The position numbers were made by a program, and so were the translations under genes. A stretch of DNA of 49,452 nt from JAJZOM01 sp046703545. GTDB taxonomy: Archaea > Thermoplasmatota > Thermoplasmata > Thermoplasmatales > Thermoplasmataceae. The DNA lies in assembly GCA_046703545.1 (NCBI GenBank), contig JBJKSX010000035.1:1-49452 (forward strand), given 5' to 3'. Of the stretch, positions 1-8,606 are shown piece by piece. The notes under the pieces are model-generated. The model had not been told where the DNA came from. It worked only from the letters and a program-made list of their open reading frames with translations, and ran no database searches. Positions within the stretch are counted from its first letter, which is position 1; every line of letters starts with the position of its first letter.

Positions 1-1109
1 TGGAAGAGAATGAGGGGAATATCCTCAGTGACCTGGAAAAGCTTGTGAACATTGAGACTCCCTCAACAGACAAGGCGCTTCTTGACAGGGCAGCGGAATA
101 CATTGCAGACTACGGGGAGAAACTGCTTGGATCCAGGCCTGAAGTCATACGTAACAAGTATGCCGGAAACAACCTGATTTTCAATATTCCAGGTGCAGCA
201 GAGGAGAAGCCTGTTCTCATTCTGGCACATTATGACACGGTCTGGCCTGAAGGCACTCTGGCCAGGATGCCATTCAGAATCGACGGAAACATCATGACGG
301 GCCCTGGCGTCTTTGACATGAAGGGAGGCTTGATACAGGGTTTCTGGGCAGTCAATTCCCTCATCAGGGAGGGTTCAGCCAGAAGGCCCATCAAGATTCT
401 GGTCACTTCCGACGAGGAACTGGGGAGCGAAAGCTCACAGAAACTCATAGAGAAAGAGGCAGCCTCTTCATGTGCTGTCCTGGTGCTGGAGGCAAGCAAG
501 GATGGAATGGTCAAGACGGGAAGAAAGGGCGTTGGGAGATACGAAATCAGGGTCACGGGAAAAGCTTCCCATTCCGGGCTTGACCACAGGAGCGGGATCA
601 GTGCCATAGATGAGATATCAAGGATCGTGCTTGAACTACATTCACTGACAGATTATGATAAAGGGACTACCGTCAACGTAGGTGTCCTGAATGGCGGCAC
701 GAGAAGCAACGTGGTTGCAGCAGAGGCAACAGCGGAAGTGGATGTCAGGATCGAGTCCAGGGAGGAATCTGACAGGATTGACCGCATAATAAGGGGCCTG
801 GCTCCTCACAACAGCGGGGCAACCATTACTGTAACGGGAGGCCTGAACCGCCCTCCTATGGAGCGGAACGAGAAGAATGTGAAGCTTTTCGAGAAAGCCA
901 GGGATGTGGCCAGGACCATTGGGCTGGACCTCAGGGACTGTGTTGTAGGAGGGGCGAGTGACGGAAACTTCGTTGCTGCCCTTGGATTGCCGGTGCTGGA
1001 TGGCCTGGGAATGGTTGGAGGAAATGCCCACGCCGAGGGAGAATTTGTATACAGAGATACGGTGGTCCAGAGAACAATTCTGCTTGCGCTGTTTCTGAAG
1101 AGTTTCTGA
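1..1109 (+). CDS. M20 family zinc peptidase (CPG2/ArgE-like), 5' end cut off
   Basis: Metal-dependent exopeptidase or deacylase of the M20 family, probably releasing an amino acid from a short peptide or acylated amino acid in the cytoplasm. The reading frame is open from position 3, so the start lies outside the window; the GTG at 45 is internal, because the residues before it (LEKLVNIETPS) belong to the usual N-terminal motif. Numbering from that GTG, the metal and catalytic residues are in order: HYDTVW (62-67), D91 in GVFDMKGG, the glutamate pair of SDEELGS (124-125), E149, and a C-terminal NAHAEGE with the last metal histidine. A dimerisation domain lies between. It converges on the amidase gene with only 4 bases between. 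Family certain; substrate unknown. Confidence 0.9.
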   Translation, partial: EENEGNILSDLEKLVNIETPSTDKALLDRAAEYIADYGEKLLGSRPEVIRNKYAGNNLIFNIPGAAEEKPVLILAHYDTVWPEGTLARMPFRIDGNIMTGPGVFDMKGGLIQGFWAVNSLIREGSARRPIKILVTSDEELGSESSQKLIEKEAASSCAVLVLEASKDGMVKTGRKGVGRYEIRVTGKASHSGLDHRSGISAIDEISRIVLELHSLTDYDKGTTVNVGVLNGGTRSNVVAAEATAEVDVRIESREESDRIDRIIRGLAPHNSGATITVTGGLNRPPMERNEKNVKLFEKARDVARTIGLDLRDCVVGGASDGNFVAALGLPVLDGLGMVGGNAHAEGEFVYRDTVVQRTILLALFLKSF

Positions 1110-1113
1110 GAAC

Positions 1114-2427
1114 CTAATGCGCTTCTGGATGCATCAGGTGCCAGTGTGTCAGTTTCTGGTATTCGGCAGCAAGCGCCACAACTTCAGCGTCATGATTCCT
1201 TTTTCCCATGATCTGGATGCCCACGGGAAGCCCGTTTGAGAACCCGCATGGAATGCTTATTGCAGGATTTCCCAGGTAGTTCACAAAGGCAAGGTACTTC
1301 ACATATGGCGAATGCTCCTCAAGGGTCATTGCCCTCATCTCAGATTTCAAAGGAGCTGTCTTTGCCATGGTGGGGAGAATGACAAAATCTGCATCTCCCA
1401 TGGCCTTCTCATACCTGGAATAAAGAGGGTCCCTCTCCCTTGCCGCCTCCACATATTCCGGCCCTGTTCTGGACATGCCAGCCTCAATCTGTTCAATGGA
1501 TGTGGGAAGGAATATTTCTGGATGCTCCCTGTACCTGTGTTTGTGGATTGCCGCAATCTCTGATGTGTCGATGATCTCATGGTATGCATTGGCCTGTTCC
1601 AGGATATCGGCGGGGAAATCAAAGGTCGAGATGAGGCCGTTTTCCTCCAGGACTGAAATTGCTTCCTCAAGCGTTTTTCTCACACCGGGATGGGCTTCTT
1701 CCATGTAGTCAATGACAACGCCCGCCTTCACTTTCCTTCCCAGCCTCGCATTCCCCATGTCACAGCCCATTGCCTTCATCATCAGCGGGATGTCGCTGGC
1801 AAACTTGGTGATTGGCCCAAGATGGTCGAGTGTCCATGATTCCGGAAACACGCCTTCAGCAGAAATGCTGCCGTAGGTTGGTTTCAGGCCGGTGACTCCG
1901 CACATTGACGCAGGTATCCTTATGGAGCCCCCTGTGTCAGAACCAATGGCAAAAATGGCAGAACCCGCTGCAACTGCCGCTGCAGAGCCCCCGCTTGATC
2001 CCCCCGGGATCCTGTCAGTGTCCCACGGATTGGCGGTAGGGGAACTTTCCATTCCAAGGGCAAACTCATGAGTGTTGGTCTTTCCAAGCACATAGCCTCC
2101 TGATTTCTTGATCTCAGTTATGACCCGGGCGTCTTTCTCCGGGACGTTGCTGCTGTAATGGCTGTTTCCATATGTTGTTGCAATGCCCTTCGTGTCAACC
2201 AGGTCCTTTACAGATACTGGCATACCCGCCAGAAAGGGGGCATTTCCTCTCTTCAGTGCTTCTGCAGCCTTCCTGGCTTCATTCCCTGCATCCCTGTTGA
2301 GAGCAAGATAACTTCTTATGGAACTGTCAGTCCTTTCAATGTTCTGCGAAAGTTTTTGAAAAATATCAATCGGGGAGGTCTTCCCTCCCCTGAATTCCTC
2401 CAGTATTGTCTCAAGGGTTCTGTCCAT
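1114..2427 (-). CDS. amidase signature family hydrolase (GatA-like)
   Basis: Ser-cisSer-Lys amidase. The triad is visible: Lys near residue 74 in MPVSVKDLVD, the cis-Ser in GGSSGGSAAA near 148 and the nucleophilic Ser in SDTGGSIR near 168. At 437 residues it is a little shorter than GatA (about 470-480). No GatB or GatC lies nearby, so a stand-alone amidase is more likely than the tRNA amidotransferase subunit. I use the ATG at 2427; a TTG at 2433 overlapping the permease stop (TTGA) is an equal alternative. The pairing with an amino-acid/amine permease suggests uptake and hydrolysis of an amide. Substrate unknown. Confidence 0.87.
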   Translation of the reverse strand: MDRTLETILEEFRGGKTSPIDIFQKLSQNIERTDSSIRSYLALNRDAGNEARKAAEALKRGNAPFLAGMPVSVKDLVDTKGIATTYGNSHYSSNVPEKDARVITEIKKSGGYVLGKTNTHEFALGMESSPTANPWDTDRIPGGSSGGSAAAVAAGSAIFAIGSDTGGSIRIPASMCGVTGLKPTYGSISAEGVFPESWTLDHLGPITKFASDIPLMMKAMGCDMGNARLGRKVKAGVVIDYMEEAHPGVRKTLEEAISVLEENGLISTFDFPADILEQANAYHEIIDTSEIAAIHKHRYREHPEIFLPTSIEQIEAGMSRTGPEYVEAARERDPLYSRYEKAMGDADFVILPTMAKTAPLKSEMRAMTLEEHSPYVKYLAFVNYLGNPAISIPCGFSNGLPVGIQIMGKRNHDAEVVALAAEYQKLTHWHLMHPEAH

Positions 2428-2429
2428 CT

Positions 2430-3830
2430 TCAATCAGTTGTGGAGAACTGTCCCGCATTCTTGTATTCTTCGGGTTTCTTTGATCTTACCCTGAATATGA
2501 AGGCAATGGACAGCAGGGCCCAGACAAGTGCCGCAATCGGCGCGTAAACGATTGGGAACGAGATCGGGTACACTGTTGAGAATATGATGAACAGGAACAT
2601 CAGGCTTGCAACAGCTGGCAGCACAAGGTGAATCAGGAGGTTCTTCTCCTTCCCCTTATAGATCAGGGAAACAGTGGAGTTCACGATGATGTGCACTGTA
2701 AGCGAGAATATTGTGGCCACGCTTGCAAGCAGGACGAATCCGGTGAAGAGGCCGAATACAGAGCCCATTATGAGGGCGAGCACCGTGTATGAGACAACGA
2801 TCACCATAAGCGATTTCCTGGGGGAACCGCTTCCGCCATGCACTGTGGACAATGTCTTGGGCAGAATGTGGTCATCCCTGGAAAAGCCATACATGTACCT
2901 TATGGCGGAATTTGTAAAGGACAGGGAAGAGTTGAAGAAGCTCTCAAGTGCAAAGAATGTGATCAGCAGTGCCGGAACCAGCCCAAGAACCTGCCTTGTT
3001 TCTATGGTTCCCGGGATAAGCGCACTTGTGAAGGCTGACATGTCCGAAGGCCCCCAGCCGATTGTGTAGGCATAGGAGAACAGTATGAAGAACAGACCTG
3101 CTATGAGAGTGTCCGCGAGAAGGGCCCTTCCAATTGTCTTCTTGGGGTTCTCCGCTTCCTCTCCCAGGGTTGTGACCGAACCATACCCAAGGAAGGATGT
3201 CACGGCAAATATGCCTCCCAGGAAGACCCCGTTTATTCCTGTTGGGGAATACATTGGGGTGAATACTGTCAGAGTGTTCTGTGGGCCTGAAACAACAATA
3301 ACAGCAATTGCAGCTGCCCCAAGAACCAGGACCTCTGCGAGCCCGAATATTATGCTGTAGCTGAGGGACGGCTTGATTCCCAGATAGGGCGGGATGCTCC
3401 ATGCCACAATGCTCACCAGCGCAATCAATACCCACGCGAATGATGGGAGAATCACGCCTGCAAGGTACTGTAGGGAGTACTCCACCAGGATGACGAAGAA
3501 GAGGGGCAGAAAGGCCAGATCAGTTATCTGGTAACCCAGAAGAAGCATGCCTGTGAATATTCCCAGGAATGGCCCTGCACTTCTTGATACATATGCGTAG
3601 TAACCTCCTGCATGTGAGACCTTCTTGCTGTACTGGTGTATTGCAACAATTGTGAACAGCACAGCAACGAATGCCACCACGAATGACAGGGGCACTGAAC
3701 CTCCTGCGTAGGCAGAGCCTGCAGTTATTGACGCAACAATGGCAGCTGGAGCTGTGGAGGAAACCCCCTGAAAAACAATTCTCCAGAAACCTACAGCATT
3801 GTGCTTTAGTTCCGTGTCACTTGTTACCAT
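2430..3830 (-). CDS. APC superfamily amino acid permease
   Basis: Twelve-helix APC-type transporter, expected to import an amino acid or related amine across the cytoplasmic membrane. The N-terminal region GFWRIVFQGVSSTAPAA is the typical unwound first helix with its Gly/Ala/Ser-rich substrate site; a second signature, GYGSVTTLGEEAENPKK, is the conserved loop after the sixth helix. I choose ATG 3830 (466 residues) over an upstream non-ATG start at 3872 because a TATA-like sequence (CAATTAAATAC on the minus strand) lies about 30 nt before 3830. It is the first gene of a two-gene unit with the amidase and reaches to the amidase start. Substrate cannot be read from the sequence. Confidence 0.88.
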   Translation of the reverse strand: MVTSDTELKHNAVGFWRIVFQGVSSTAPAAIVASITAGSAYAGGSVPLSFVVAFVAVLFTIVAIHQYSKKVSHAGGYYAYVSRSAGPFLGIFTGMLLLGYQITDLAFLPLFFVILVEYSLQYLAGVILPSFAWVLIALVSIVAWSIPPYLGIKPSLSYSIIFGLAEVLVLGAAAIAVIVVSGPQNTLTVFTPMYSPTGINGVFLGGIFAVTSFLGYGSVTTLGEEAENPKKTIGRALLADTLIAGLFFILFSYAYTIGWGPSDMSAFTSALIPGTIETRQVLGLVPALLITFFALESFFNSSLSFTNSAIRYMYGFSRDDHILPKTLSTVHGGSGSPRKSLMVIVVSYTVLALIMGSVFGLFTGFVLLASVATIFSLTVHIIVNSTVSLIYKGKEKNLLIHLVLPAVASLMFLFIIFSTVYPISFPIVYAPIAALVWALLSIAFIFRVRSKKPEEYKNAGQFSTTD

Positions 3831-4003
3831 ATTACACACCGGATGATTGCCGCGGTATTTAATTGTTTGCAAATATCGTAAAAAAATAGATAAATATAGA
3901 AAAAAATGATATTTTTTCAGCTTAATATCTAATTAAAATTGAAAATTTGAAATTTCTGAGAGCCTAAATGATAAGAGCAAAACAACAGGAATTACATTCT
4001 GCC

Positions 4004-5191
4004 CTATTGCAGCCTTTCGATAATCATTGAGTTGGCCATTCCGCCGCCCTCACAGATGGCTATGAGTCCGTACCTCTTGCTGTGCTGCTCAAGCACATTC
4101 AGCATCGTTGCCATTATCCTTGTTCCGGTTGCGCCAAGGGGATGGCCCAGTGCAATGGCTCCGCCATGGACGTTCACCTTGTCCCATGGTATGTTGTGTT
4201 CATGCTGCCAGGCAAGCACAACAGGAGCGAATGCCTCGTTTACCTCAAAATAATCTATCTCTGAGGCATCCATGCCTGCCTTCTCGAGCACCTTGGTTGT
4301 TGCCGGAATAGGGCCAGTAAGCATGGTGACCGGATCAACGCCCACAACTGCGGCCGATACAACCCTGGCCCTGGGCTTGAGATCGTACCTGTCAAGTGCT
4401 TCCTGTGAGGCAATCATCGATACGCTTGCACCGTCAGATATCTGGCTTGAATTGCCTGCCGTGATCAAATCAAGTCCCTTGAATGCGGGCCTTAGAGCCT
4501 TCATCTTCTCAAGGTCTGGATCCTTCCTGATGCCTTCATCATGGTCAAGAATCGTGACAACGTCTGAACCGTCCCCGCTTCTGTCTGCCTTAACCGGCAT
4601 TATCTCTGCCTGGAACTTCTCTGCGGCAGATGAAGCCTTAACATGGCTCATATAGCTGAACTCATCCAGTTCATCCCTCTCGAAGCCATATCTATCAGCA
4701 ATCAGCTGTGCGCCTTTTGCCTGGCTGAACCACTCCCTGTCAAGGTCATATCTCATCACAAGGCCAAGTGTTATGGGATTTCCGGAGCTGTTTATTGTGC
4801 TCCCCATGGGGACTCTGGACATGGATTCAACTCCGCCCGCAAGCACAAGATCCTGCATCCCGGATTTAATGGCCTGTGCTGCGAAGGTTGCCGCCTGGAG
4901 GCTGGAGCCGCACTGCCTGTCAATTGTTGTTCCTGGAACTGTTTCAGGAAGTCCAGCGGAAAGCCATGCGTTCCTGGCGATATTGAAGCCCTGGTCTCCT
5001 GCCTGGCTCACGCAGCCAATGATCAAGTCGTCAATTCTTGAAGGATCAACAGAAGTCCTTTTTAGCTCACCTTTCAGGAGGTTCCCAAGCAGATCCACCG
5101 GGTGTATTTCCACCAGGGATCCGTTTCTCCTGCCAAGCGGCGTTCTGATCGCGTCTACAATAAAGGCTTCCTGAAGCTGTGAGTTAACCAT
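4004..5191 (-). CDS. thiolase (acetyl-CoA C-acyltransferase family)
   Basis: Thiolase that makes or cleaves 3-oxoacyl-CoA. Catalytic signatures are complete: the nucleophilic Cys in DRQCGSS (residue 94), NEAFAPVV, the catalytic His in GHPLGATG and the second Cys in CEGGGMAN. Start chosen at ATG 5191 (395 residues, family length); the 21 in-frame residues upstream are hydrophobic and lie over an A/T-rich promoter with ATTTAAACTT at 5221-5230. Unlike many archaeal thiolases it has no DUF35 Zn-ribbon or HMG-CoA synthase partner beside it, and the complete Cys/His set points to a degradative or acetoacetyl-CoA thiolase rather than an SCP-x type. Stands alone between a permease promoter and a tRNA gene. 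Confidence 0.93.
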   Translation of the reverse strand: MVNSQLQEAFIVDAIRTPLGRRNGSLVEIHPVDLLGNLLKGELKRTSVDPSRIDDLIIGCVSQAGDQGFNIARNAWLSAGLPETVPGTTIDRQCGSSLQAATFAAQAIKSGMQDLVLAGGVESMSRVPMGSTINSSGNPITLGLVMRYDLDREWFSQAKGAQLIADRYGFERDELDEFSYMSHVKASSAAEKFQAEIMPVKADRSGDGSDVVTILDHDEGIRKDPDLEKMKALRPAFKGLDLITAGNSSQISDGASVSMIASQEALDRYDLKPRARVVSAAVVGVDPVTMLTGPIPATTKVLEKAGMDASEIDYFEVNEAFAPVVLAWQHEHNIPWDKVNVHGGAIALGHPLGATGTRIMATMLNVLEQHSKRYGLIAICEGGGMANSMIIERLQ

Positions 5192-5220
5192 CTTCCACAA
5201 ATTATAGAAAATAGCGATGA

Positions 5221-5230
5221 ATTTAAACTT
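5221..5230 (-). promoter_or_regulatory. TATA-like box of the thiolase gene
   Basis: On the minus strand AAGTTTAAAT lies 30-40 nt before ATG 5191, in an A/T-rich stretch. Position fits an archaeal TATA box giving a very short leader. Inferred from sequence only. Confidence 0.4.
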
Positions 5231-5291
5231 AACTAATAGTTCGGGCAATTTCAAGGGTTTTTGGAGCTAAAAGACCCATTGAAGAGGAAAG

Positions 5292-5300
5292 TTAAATATT
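5292..5300 (+). promoter_or_regulatory. TATA-like box of tRNA-Leu
   Basis: TTAAATATT lies 25-33 nt before the first base of the tRNA-Leu gene, the standard spacing for an archaeal TBP site. Confidence 0.5.
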
Positions 5301-5324
5301 GCAGAGTTCAATAGCGTTATCCCT

Positions 5325-5409
5325 GCAGGGGTTGTCGAGATTGGTCAAAGGCGCCAGATTGAGGGTCTGGTTCCGTAGGGATACGTGGGTTCAAATCCCA
5401 TCCCCTGCA
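5325..5409 (+). tRNA. tRNA-Leu (anticodon GAG)
   Basis: Complete 85-nt cloverleaf with a long class II variable arm. Acceptor strands GCAGGGG and CCCCTGC pair perfectly, with discriminator A at 5409. The anticodon stem CCAGA/TCTGG encloses loop TTGAGGG, giving anticodon GAG for CUC/CUU codons. The T arm is GTGGG-TTCAAAT-CCCAT. CCA is not encoded. A T-rich stretch follows and may end transcription. The AT-rich island begins directly after this gene. Confidence 0.96.
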
Positions 5410-5490
5410 CTTTTAAAATTCGTATAGATTTTCACAAATGAGATTTGAGAATTGGTTTTTAATTAATTAATAAAAAATAAATATAGTCAG

Positions 5491-6111
5491 ATGTATAGCA
5501 ATCTATTGAAAAGGAAAGCAAAGATTGTGACTGCACTACTTTTGGTCTTAGCATTAGTGGTTTCTGCATTTACAATAATGGCAGCATCAACACAACCCTT
5601 TATTGTCTCTCCTGAGTCGCAATCAAGCTTTCAACACTATGTTAATGAAACATTGCCGACAGGTTGGGGCACATTCAACACCTCAATACTTGGTTCAAAC
5701 GCTGAGATTGCATACACGTACTCTGTTTCCACCAATGGGACCACAATAAAAGCAGGCTATGTAATGGGAATCCAGGTTACTTTCTCCATTGTGAAGGAAA
5801 ATCTTGGGATTGGTGCAAGAGGCTTTTCAATGAAAATTTCTAAGGCCTATGAGAATTTTGGTACCCAGCATTATCACTATGGAACTACGTATAGCAATTT
5901 CTCAGGGAATATCTCATTCGCCCGGTCAACAGTCCTGATAAGCCCAGGCAATCATGTTCTCCTGTATCAACTCGATCAGGCTTTCTCTCCACAGACTGTG
6001 CAATCAACCTTCAATTTAAGCTTTCAGATAGTTCCAATGGTATTGGCAGGCCCGTATTATCTGGATGGCCCCCCAGTAACTGTTAGTAAAATCTTGGAGA
6101 GCAGTAAATGA
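5491..6111 (+). CDS. secreted or membrane-anchored protein of unknown function (paralogue A)
   Basis: I do not recognise a family. The 206-residue product begins with a basic stretch (LLKRKAK) and a hydrophobic segment of about 22 residues, a signal peptide or N-terminal anchor. The remainder is Ser/Thr/Asn-rich with several N-glycosylation-type sequons, typical of archaeal extracellular proteins. The C-terminal part contains GPYYLDGPPVTV, closely matched in the next gene (GPYYLTGSPVPV), so the two are tandem paralogues. A/T-rich sequence just before ATG 5491 is a plausible promoter. Codon and base use are more AT-rich than the rest of the window. Confidence 0.75.
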   Translation: MYSNLLKRKAKIVTALLLVLALVVSAFTIMAASTQPFIVSPESQSSFQHYVNETLPTGWGTFNTSILGSNAEIAYTYSVSTNGTTIKAGYVMGIQVTFSIVKENLGIGARGFSMKISKAYENFGTQHYHYGTTYSNFSGNISFARSTVLISPGNHVLLYQLDQAFSPQTVQSTFNLSFQIVPMVLAGPYYLDGPPVTVSKILESSK

Positions 6112-6131
6112 AAAGGATGGTGAACTAGAAA

Positions 6132-6794
6132 GTGAAGAAAACCACCAAAATAGTTTCTACCCTGGCAATACTGGTACTGTTGGTCGTCACAATAGTTTCC
6201 TATGCCATACAGCCTATTCCAATCAAACCCTCTACAGAAAACTACAGCAGCTTCAATACACAAAATTTGGGTAACATTTCAACTTCGTCGAACATTAAAA
6301 ACAGCTCCATTGGAATAGGGATGTTCAGTGACCGCGCTGACCTTAACTTTACCATTTCTAGTACATTGACACATTTTGCGAATAATAGAAGTGCGAATCT
6401 ATCAAATTGGTACTACTTCGGTGCATTAACAATGATCTTCAGTGTTTATGTCACAGTTTCAAATCTGTCCATTGGCGACCCGTTGACATCAATGAGCTTC
6501 TTTCTTTCCCATTTATCATTGCAATCTAATAATTCCACACTGCTTTTCCCTATGAACTCCATGAATATACCTCCCAATAACGAGATTGGTCTCACTAAAA
6601 TTGCAGGAAAGCGAATTTCCCCAATTACGGGATATTGGTTGACAAGTGAATTACACACGTTCAATGTGGTCCACTTAAGTGGGCCAGTGAAATTCTGGTT
6701 CAATGCAACCATAAACCCAGTAATTGACTTGGGACCATATTACTTGACGGGGAGTCCTGTACCTGTTTCATTTACGTGGACAGATTATTTTTAG
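6132..6794 (+). CDS. secreted or membrane-anchored protein of unknown function (paralogue B)
   Basis: Tandem relative of the gene before it, 20 bases downstream and probably co-transcribed. It starts with GTG at 6132. The 220-residue product has an N-terminal lysine-rich stretch, one hydrophobic segment (about residues 7-27) and a Ser/Asn-rich extracellular part. The shared C-terminal block GPYYLTGSPVPV and similar overall length support common origin, although the middle has diverged strongly. No catalytic motif or cysteine pair is visible. Could be a surface-layer associated or adhesive protein; this is a guess from composition only. Confidence 0.72.
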   Translation: MKKTTKIVSTLAILVLLVVTIVSYAIQPIPIKPSTENYSSFNTQNLGNISTSSNIKNSSIGIGMFSDRADLNFTISSTLTHFANNRSANLSNWYYFGALTMIFSVYVTVSNLSIGDPLTSMSFFLSHLSLQSNNSTLLFPMNSMNIPPNNEIGLTKIAGKRISPITGYWLTSELHTFNVVHLSGPVKFWFNATINPVIDLGPYYLTGSPVPVSFTWTDYF

Positions 6795-6822
6795 AGTTTT
6801 CCTTTCAGTTGATATTTAGGTC

Positions 6823-7035
6823 TCACTTCTTTACCTTACTATATGAAGCTATTCCAATAGCAATGGCCCAGAAAAATATCATGAGGCCAGCACCTGAATA
6901 GAACATAATGTTTCCATCGTAGTAACTGCTTGTGAAACTGTAAAAATTAGGATACATTGACAGAAAGAGCCCAACCATCATGGAAATGCCACCTAGGATG
7001 AAAGAAGACAGAGAAACGCCCTCCAGAAAGTTCAT
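6823..7035 (-). CDS. small membrane protein, unknown function
   Basis: A 70-residue product with two predicted transmembrane segments: one around SFILGGISMMVGLFL and one around GLMIFFWAIAIGIAS, then a basic tail (SKVKK). I choose ATG 7035 because a TATA-like GAATATTATATTTTC lies roughly 30 nt upstream on the minus strand; a longer frame from 7098 would overlap the neighbouring gene. It is convergent with the secreted paralogue pair and shares their AT-rich composition, so it may belong to the same island. No family recognised. Confidence 0.55.
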   Translation of the reverse strand: MNFLEGVSLSSFILGGISMMVGLFLSMYPNFYSFTSSYYDGNIMFYSGAGLMIFFWAIAIGIASYSKVKK

Positions 7036-7090
7036 GAAAATACAATTGTTGAAAATATAATATTCTGTTGATTGGAATATTTTAGTTGAA

Positions 7091-7321
7091 TCATTCATAT
7101 TCGGTGGATTTTTCCTGAATTTCCAGAGTCTTTCTTCTTGATTTGAAGCCCTTTACAATTCTCACGTTCCCTGATTGAACGCCGAAAAACTTTACCACCT
7201 GCTGGACAACATCCCGGTTTGCCTGTCCCTTTTCAAGTTTAGCGGTTGTGTGTATTACAAGGGCCCCTTCTTTCATCTCGGGTTCCCCTGAACCAAGCAC
7301 CACTCTCACTTCGACCCTCAA
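7091..7321 (-). CDS. DUF167 (YggU) family protein
   Basis: Small conserved protein of the DUF167/YggU family, function unsettled. The family core is visible: ALVIHTTAKLEKGQANRDVV with the GxAN motif, then VVKFFGVQSGNVRIVKGFKSRRK, which resembles the usual helix-strand ending with a basic patch. No ATG is available. TTG 7321 gives 76 residues, close to family size; GTG 7309 is an alternative, and an upstream TTG at 7375 would overlap the osmC gene by 20 bases. It follows the osmC-like gene on the same strand, so co-transcription is likely. Confidence 0.75.
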   Translation of the reverse strand: MRVEVRVVLGSGEPEMKEGALVIHTTAKLEKGQANRDVVQQVVKFFGVQSGNVRIVKGFKSRRKTLEIQEKSTEYE

Positions 7322-7355
7322 CAATGAGAAATAAGAGTTGCAGGCTTTATTACCT

Positions 7356-7868
7356 TTATTCTGGCACCTGTACAATTTCTGTGTCTATGGGATTCTGAAT
7401 CGCATACACTGCAGGGCACTTCGCCCAGGCACTCTTGACCTGCTTTTCCAGCTTTGTGCTGGACAGAACTTCCAGTCTCAGGCCCTTTATTATCTGTGAC
7501 TTCACACCTGTAACCACAGTTCCTATATCGTAGTCCAAGGTTCCACGGACCCTGAGGTCCGAAAGGACAATCCCGTCCTGAGCGCATTCCCCGGCAAGAG
7601 TGGAGCTGTAGCACGCCATGATCCCGTAGAGAATGTAAGTGAGCGGTGTTGGTTGCACACCCTGTCCACCGAGGACAGTGGGCTCGTCGCATCCCATTGT
7701 AAATGTAGATGTTTCTGTCTTGAGATCGGCAGTAAACATGGGACTTCCCGAAAGGTTGAAAACACCCGTGATTGTTTTGGAAACGGGAATTGAATTGTTG
7801 TTCTCCCTGGCCTTCTTTGCGCTGGCTTCCTGCATGTCCAGGTTTACATTGTTCACTACTTTTGCCAT
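7356..7868 (-). CDS. OsmC-like peroxide-detoxifying protein
   Basis: OsmC/Ohr family protein that reduces hydroperoxides with a pair of cysteines. The family features are present: DEPTVLGGQGVQPTPLTYIL, then the first Cys in GIMACYSSTLAG and the second in AKCPAVYAI. At 170 residues it is slightly longer than the usual 140 because of an N-terminal extension rich in Lys/Asn. In this branch of the family the substrate may be another small thiol-reactive compound rather than an organic peroxide. It is the first gene of a unit with the DUF167 gene. Confidence 0.88.
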   Translation of the reverse strand: MAKVVNNVNLDMQEASAKKARENNNSIPVSKTITGVFNLSGSPMFTADLKTETSTFTMGCDEPTVLGGQGVQPTPLTYILYGIMACYSSTLAGECAQDGIVLSDLRVRGTLDYDIGTVVTGVKSQIIKGLRLEVLSSTKLEKQVKSAWAKCPAVYAIQNPIDTEIVQVPE

Positions 7869-7933
7869 AATATCACTGTATAATGCCAGAATCGGATTTA
7901 AAATATGGGAGAAATGGAATATTTAATGGTTGT

Positions 7934-8509
7934 TCAGAATGCTTCCAGGACTTCCTTCGTGGTCCTCACACGGCCAATTCTCTTGAGGACATATTCCACT
8001 GATGCGTGGTGAGACTCTTCTGCCATGTCTGTCATGGCATCCTCCGGAAACACCTGGTTGAACCCGAACTCATAGGCGAACCTTGCAGTGCTTTCGACAC
8101 CGTAGGTTGTTGCGATGCCGCCCAGGACAATAGTGTCAACTCCCGCCCTTCTCAACTGCTGTTCCAGCTCTGTCCCGTAAAACGCTCCCCACTGGTGCTT
8201 TGTTATGACAAAGTCATCTTCAGTCACGCCCAGTTCAGGAACAAATTCCGCCCACCCTTCCGGAAGTTCCCCTCCCCTGGGCAGTGTGGAATCGGTAGCC
8301 AGCTTGAGCGGAAAGCTTCCCCTGGTATCCACGTGCACGAAAAATACTGGCATCTTGTTTTCCCTGAATTTTTCCACAAGCCTGGCTGCATTCTCAACAA
8401 CCCTTGAGGCTGGGTAAGGCTTTGTCTCCCTTCCGACAATTCCCTTCTGAAGGTCAATAAGAACCAGTGCAGTCCTGCTTTTGTCAAGTGATAATGAGTT
8501 TTCTGCCAT
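7934..8509 (-). CDS. isochorismatase-like hydrolase (YecD type, Gly in place of Cys)
   Basis: Cysteine-hydrolase superfamily fold, 191 residues from ATG 8509 (an upstream start at 8530 adds seven residues). The conserved Asp is in TALVLIDLQKG and the Lys in KHQWGAFYGTELE. Where nicotinamidases carry the nucleophilic Cys, this protein has Gly: GGIATTYGVESTAR. This is the pattern I recall for E. coli YecD and PhzD-like members, so an amidase using a Cys thioester is unlikely and an isochorismatase-type vinyl-ether hydrolase or unknown reaction is more probable. Not linked to any menaquinone or siderophore genes here. Confidence 0.86.
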   Translation of the reverse strand: MAENSLSLDKSRTALVLIDLQKGIVGRETKPYPASRVVENAARLVEKFRENKMPVFFVHVDTRGSFPLKLATDSTLPRGGELPEGWAEFVPELGVTEDDFVITKHQWGAFYGTELEQQLRRAGVDTIVLGGIATTYGVESTARFAYEFGFNQVFPEDAMTDMAEESHHASVEYVLKRIGRVRTTKEVLEAF

Positions 8510-8560
8510 TATTGGGAAACCTCTGAACACAAATAACAGCTACGATTCCTGAAACAAAAA

Positions 8561-8570
8561 TAAATTAATA
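8561..8570 (+). promoter_or_regulatory. TATA-like box of the MFS gene
   Basis: TAAATTAATA lies 37-46 nt before ATG 8607. The resulting leader of roughly 12 nt would include the purine-rich AGAAAGGAAAAG, a possible ribosome-binding site. Confidence 0.4.
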
Positions 8571-8606
8571 TGTGCCTAAAATAACTCAGAAAGGAAAAGA
8601 ATCACG

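Noticed and set aside
1114..2433. GatA, subunit of the Glu-tRNA(Gln) amidotransferase
   Set aside because: Paired with a permease, no gatB/gatC near, and shorter than GatA. A general amidase is the better call.
5410..7100. A complete integrated virus or plasmid beside tRNA-Leu
   Set aside because: No integrase, replication gene or repeat of the tRNA 3' end could be found; only composition and unknown genes support transfer.
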